Source of the DNA: Campylobacter concisus | GTDB lineage: Bacteria > Campylobacterota > Campylobacteria > Campylobacterales > Campylobacteraceae | DNA length: 64,000 bases | Assembly (NCBI RefSeq): GCF_003048675.2 | Contig: NZ_CP060707.1 | Location: 930,001 to 994,000, forward strand | Reading direction: 5' to 3' | Shown: in pieces, positions 61,117 to 64,000 of the stretch | Numbering within the stretch: the first letter of the stretch is position 1 | Layout: the number at the start of each line of letters is the position of its first letter | Translations under genes and position numbers: made by a program | Notes under the pieces: model-generated | Told to the model about the DNA's origin: nothing | The model's input: only the letters and a program-made list of their open reading frames with translations | Database searches by the model: none

Positions 61117-63150
61117 ATGCCCTTATCTAGGTTAAACAAAGAACAATACACCGCCGCAACTGCGCCATTTGGACACAATCTCATCATCGCTTCAGCTGGC
61201 ACTGGCAAGACTAGTACGATTGTCGCTCGCATCGCTCATCTTTTAAATTTAGGCGTAAAGCCAGAGAAAATTTTGCTTCTAACTTTCACCAACAAAGCAG
61301 CCAGCGAGATGATAGAGCGTTTAAATAGGTATTTTGACAAATCAATAACTTCCAAAATCACCGCAGGTACCTTTCACTCGGTCTCATTTTCGCTTTTAAA
61401 AAGCCTTGATAAAGGCGTCACGCTAAAGCAGCCAAGCGAGCTAAAGACGCTTTTAAAAAGTCTTGTTGAGAGGCGTAAATTTTACCATTTAAGCGACGTC
61501 AAGCCTTACGGCGGAGCCTATTTATACGATCTTTACTCGCTCTTTCAAAACAGCGAACAAGGCACAACATTTGGCAAATGGATAAGTGACAAGAGCGAAG
61601 AGCAGGGCGTTTATGCTGAAATTTATGAAGATGTTTTAGAGGAGTTTGAAGCTGAAAAGGCTAAATTTTCTTATGCTGACTTTAACGATCTTCTCATAAA
61701 AATGCGCGATGAGCTAAAAAAGGGGGCAAATTTAGCTTATGATGAAATTTTGATCGACGAGTATCAAGATACAAACACGCTTCAAGGCAGCCTAATAGAC
61801 GCATTTAAGACAAAGAGCCTATTTTGCGTGGGCGATTTTGACCAGAGCATATACGCATTTAACGGCGCAAATATCGAGATCATAGGCTCATTTAAAGATC
61901 GCTTCCCAAACGCAAATATCTACGCTTTAAATGTAAATTACCGCTCAAGCTCGAGCATACTTGCCCTTGCAAATAAGGTCATAAACAATAACCCAAGGCT
62001 TTATGAAAAGCACCTAACAGTTAGTCGCGAGGGGAATTTCAAGCCTCCAAGGCTGCTTGTCTATAACGAGCTTTTTGATCAGTATCAAAACATCGCTGAT
62101 ATCATCTCGCTCTCGCCATTTAATAGAGAAAATATCGCCATAATATTTAGAAATAACTCATCAGCGGACGGCATCGAGGTCGCGTTAAAAGAGCGAGGCA
62201 TCGGCTCAAAGCGAAAGGGTGGGGTGAGCTTCTTTGAGAGCCGCGAGATCAAGGCACTCATCGACATCATGGGAATTTATGTCAATCCAAAAGATATAAT
62301 GGCATTTATCCACATCTGCGAATACGCAAAGGGCGTTGGCAGCGCAGTTAGCAAAGAAATTTTTGACGCGCTACTTAAGCTTGGACATGGAAATTTGATA
62401 AAAGGGATAGTTGAGCCAGATGAGAGCGTAAATATCTCATCAAACAAAAGGCGAAACTACCAGCTAGGCCTTTTTGACGATCTTGACGAATTTGCCGAGG
62501 TTTCAAGGTTTTCTAAGCTTGGCTTTAGCGATAAATTTCTGGGCCACCCTGTGCTAAAACTACAAAAGCTAAGCGAGAGTGGGGCGCAGTTTTTATATGA
62601 AATTTACAACTTTTTAAGAGGCATGAGAAATATTTCAAAGCCAGCTACGATGATAAATGAGATAAAAACTAGCAAAATTTACTCACTTATCGTCGAAAAC
62701 ATCAGCACAAAAAGGGCAACTCTAAAAAATGGCAACGTCGATCTGGCGCTCAAAGAAGAGGTCAAAGAGCGCATAATGGCAAAGAGCGTGGTGCTAAGCG
62801 AGCTAGCTAAAAAATATCAAGACATAAGTAAATTTTATAACTTCTTAGCCCTTGGAAGCAACGAGATGAGCGAAGGGCAGGGCGTTAGCTTGCTTAGCGT
62901 GCATGCGAGCAAGGGGCTTGAATTTGACCAAGTTTTTATCGTCGATCTCGCGCAAAACCGCTTTCCAAATTTAAAGCTAATGAGCATGGGCGGTAGCCTA
63001 GAAGAAGAGAGGCGGCTCTTTTACGTAGCAGTAACAAGGGCTAAAGACGAGCTATATCTTAGCTATGCAAAATACGACAAGATAAAGAAGGTGAATTATC
63101 AGCCAAGCAGGTTTTTGATAGAGGCTGGCATGGCAAAAGAGGAAGCTTAG
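61117..63150 (+). CDS. UvrD/Rep/PcrA-family superfamily I DNA helicase
   Basis: A 677-residue 3'-5' helicase. The motifs run in order: Q motif LNKEQYTAATA, Walker A SAGTGKTSTIVARI, TFTNKAASEM (Ia), DEYQDTN (II), GDFDQSIYAFNGA (III), LNVNYRSSSSIL (IV), VSLLSVHASKGLEFDQVFIVD (V) and YVAVTRAKDELYLSYA (VI). The length is near Rep and shorter than E. coli UvrD. It would unwind DNA in repair and restart of replication. A GAGGAAACA site precedes the ATG. It is divergent from pbpC, with 65 bases between. Confidence 0.93.
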   Translation: MPLSRLNKEQYTAATAPFGHNLIIASAGTGKTSTIVARIAHLLNLGVKPEKILLLTFTNKAASEMIERLNRYFDKSITSKITAGTFHSVSFSLLKSLDKGVTLKQPSELKTLLKSLVERRKFYHLSDVKPYGGAYLYDLYSLFQNSEQGTTFGKWISDKSEEQGVYAEIYEDVLEEFEAEKAKFSYADFNDLLIKMRDELKKGANLAYDEILIDEYQDTNTLQGSLIDAFKTKSLFCVGDFDQSIYAFNGANIEIIGSFKDRFPNANIYALNVNYRSSSSILALANKVINNNPRLYEKHLTVSREGNFKPPRLLVYNELFDQYQNIADIISLSPFNRENIAIIFRNNSSADGIEVALKERGIGSKRKGGVSFFESREIKALIDIMGIYVNPKDIMAFIHICEYAKGVGSAVSKEIFDALLKLGHGNLIKGIVEPDESVNISSNKRRNYQLGLFDDLDEFAEVSRFSKLGFSDKFLGHPVLKLQKLSESGAQFLYEIYNFLRGMRNISKPATMINEIKTSKIYSLIVENISTKRATLKNGNVDLALKEEVKERIMAKSVVLSELAKKYQDISKFYNFLALGSNEMSEGQGVSLLSVHASKGLEFDQVFIVDLAQNRFPNLKLMSMGGSLEEERRLFYVAVTRAKDELYLSYAKYDKIKKVNYQPSRFLIEAGMAKEEA

Positions 63151-63203
63151 AGAGTATTTACTCTTGTGAAGTAGAATTTACCAATTTTTTACAAAGAGAA
63201 GCG

Positions 63204-64000
63204 ATGAAAAAAACTAAAATTTTAATAATCCTGCTTATTTTAGGCGTCGGTGGATACTTCGTCTATGATAAATTTTTTAATATAAAAGATGAAAAGGTGG
63301 AGTTTATCACTAAAAAGGCAAAGAAGGGCTCATTTAGCAAGAAAGTCGATGCGACTGGAGAAATTTTCGCCACCGAGCTAATCGACGTGGGAGCTCAGGT
63401 GAGCGGTCAGATAAAAAAGCTCTATGTTAAGCTTGGAGATCAGGTAAAAAAGGGCGATATGATCGCAAGTATCGATAGCTCGACCCAGCAAAATAGCATA
63501 GATAATAAAGAGGCTCAGCTAGCCATCTATAAAGCCCAGCTTGAAAGCGCAAAAGTGGCTCTAAATATCGCTAAAACGCAGTTTGATAGAGAAAATGCAC
63601 TCTTTTCTAAAAACGCCACCTCAAAGCAAGAATTTGAAAGCGCAAAAAACACATATAGTGCAAATAGCGCCAAGATAAAAGAGCTTGAAGCGCAGATCAA
63701 GCAGACAAATATCGAGCTAAGCACCGCTAAGATAAATTTAGGCTACACAAAGATCACCGCACCAAGAGACGGCACCGTAGTAAGCGTGCAAGTTGAGGAG
63801 GGTCAGACTGTAAATGCCAACCAAACTACGCCAACTATCGTAAATATCGCTGATCTTAGCCATGTAAAGATGAAGATGCAAATAGCAGAGGGCGATATCA
63901 CAAAGATCAAAGTCGGCACGCCAGTTGAATACTCGATCCTCTCTGAGCCAACGAAGAAATTTCAAACGACTGTTAGCTCGATCGATCCTGGGCTTACCAC
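63204..64000 (+). CDS. macA: MacA-type periplasmic efflux adaptor (truncated by window end)
   Basis: At least 265 residues are encoded before the window ends. An N-terminal membrane anchor (MKKTKILIILLILGVGGYFVYDKFF) is followed by a biotinyl-lipoyl half-domain (ELIDVGAQVSGQIKKLYVKLGDQVKKGDMIASID). A long coiled-coil hairpin (about 95-190) and the second half-domain (ITAPRDGTVVSVQVEEGQTVNANQTTPTIVNIADL) come next. This order and the GAQVSGQI motif are typical of MacA, the adaptor of the MacB ABC efflux pump with TolC. A macB gene would be expected just beyond the window. An AAAGAGAAG ribosome binding site lies before the ATG. Confidence 0.85.
   Translation, partial: MKKTKILIILLILGVGGYFVYDKFFNIKDEKVEFITKKAKKGSFSKKVDATGEIFATELIDVGAQVSGQIKKLYVKLGDQVKKGDMIASIDSSTQQNSIDNKEAQLAIYKAQLESAKVALNIAKTQFDRENALFSKNATSKQEFESAKNTYSANSAKIKELEAQIKQTNIELSTAKINLGYTKITAPRDGTVVSVQVEEGQTVNANQTTPTIVNIADLSHVKMKMQIAEGDITKIKVGTPVEYSILSEPTKKFQTTVSSIDPGLT

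Overview
The window looks like a chromosomal segment of a Campylobacter species, most likely of the C. concisus/C. curvus/C. showae group rather than C. jejuni. The evidence is the AT-rich DNA, short intergenic gaps with AAAGGA-type ribosome binding sites, a very long FlgL behind a GG-N10-GC sigma-54 promoter, a DNA-transformation locus of the Campylobacter cts type, the tsaE-lptB-rpoN order, and duplicated MetQ proteins that lack a lipobox. The species is inferred from gene content, not proved.

Layout. 1-5.7 kb: a hypothetical acidic protein, a metallophosphoesterase, an aldehyde dehydrogenase, and a two-component system led by a Met/Lys/Asp-repeat exported protein. 5.8-14 kb: an AEC permease, tRNA-Leu, HU, YaaA, FlgL, FtsK (which appears to start at a non-standard ATT) and an exported hypothetical protein. 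14-14.8 kb: a decayed tyrosine recombinase beside tRNA-fMet and tRNA-Gln, the only clear mobile-element trace. 14.9-22.6 kb: YqeY, Ppx/GppA, a PiT phosphate transporter, then argG-rplI-hslV-hslU-era. 22.6-31.9 kb: nine tightly overlapping genes for a type II secretion/type IV pilus-like machine (PilM/N-like, PilO-like, small periplasmic partner, secretin, ExeA-like ATPase, TPR protein, exported protein, GspE-type ATPase, GspF-type membrane protein), the DNA-uptake system of Campylobacter. 31.9-33.7 kb: a PAS energy sensor and a soluble chemoreceptor. 33.9-36.8 kb: a TonB-dependent siderophore receptor and a periplasmic esterase behind a Fur-like site. 36.8-39.5 kb: S4 protein, TsaE, LptB, RpoN. 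39.5-44.8 kb: two hypotheticals, MurG, FtsW, MurI, DedA. 44.9-50.9 kb: a methionine ABC transporter (two MetQ, MetI, MetN) plus a diaminopimelate dehydrogenase, interrupted by an arsR/arsP-type pair. 51-61 kb: ValS and an alpha-2-macroglobulin/PBP1C pair. 61-64 kb: a UvrD-family helicase and a truncated MacA-type efflux adaptor.

The most interesting signal is the leader in front of the first metQ (46574-46795, minus strand). A 19-codon ORF with Met and Cys codons clustered in its first nine codons is followed by five RNA segments. These can fold either as 1:2 plus 3:4, leaving the metQ Shine-Dalgarno free, or as 2:3 plus 4:5, hiding it. A ribosome finishing the small ORF would cover segment 1. 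The arrangement reads as a translational attenuator that senses Met or Cys supply and controls methionine uptake. The complementarity is seen directly; the mechanism is inferred.
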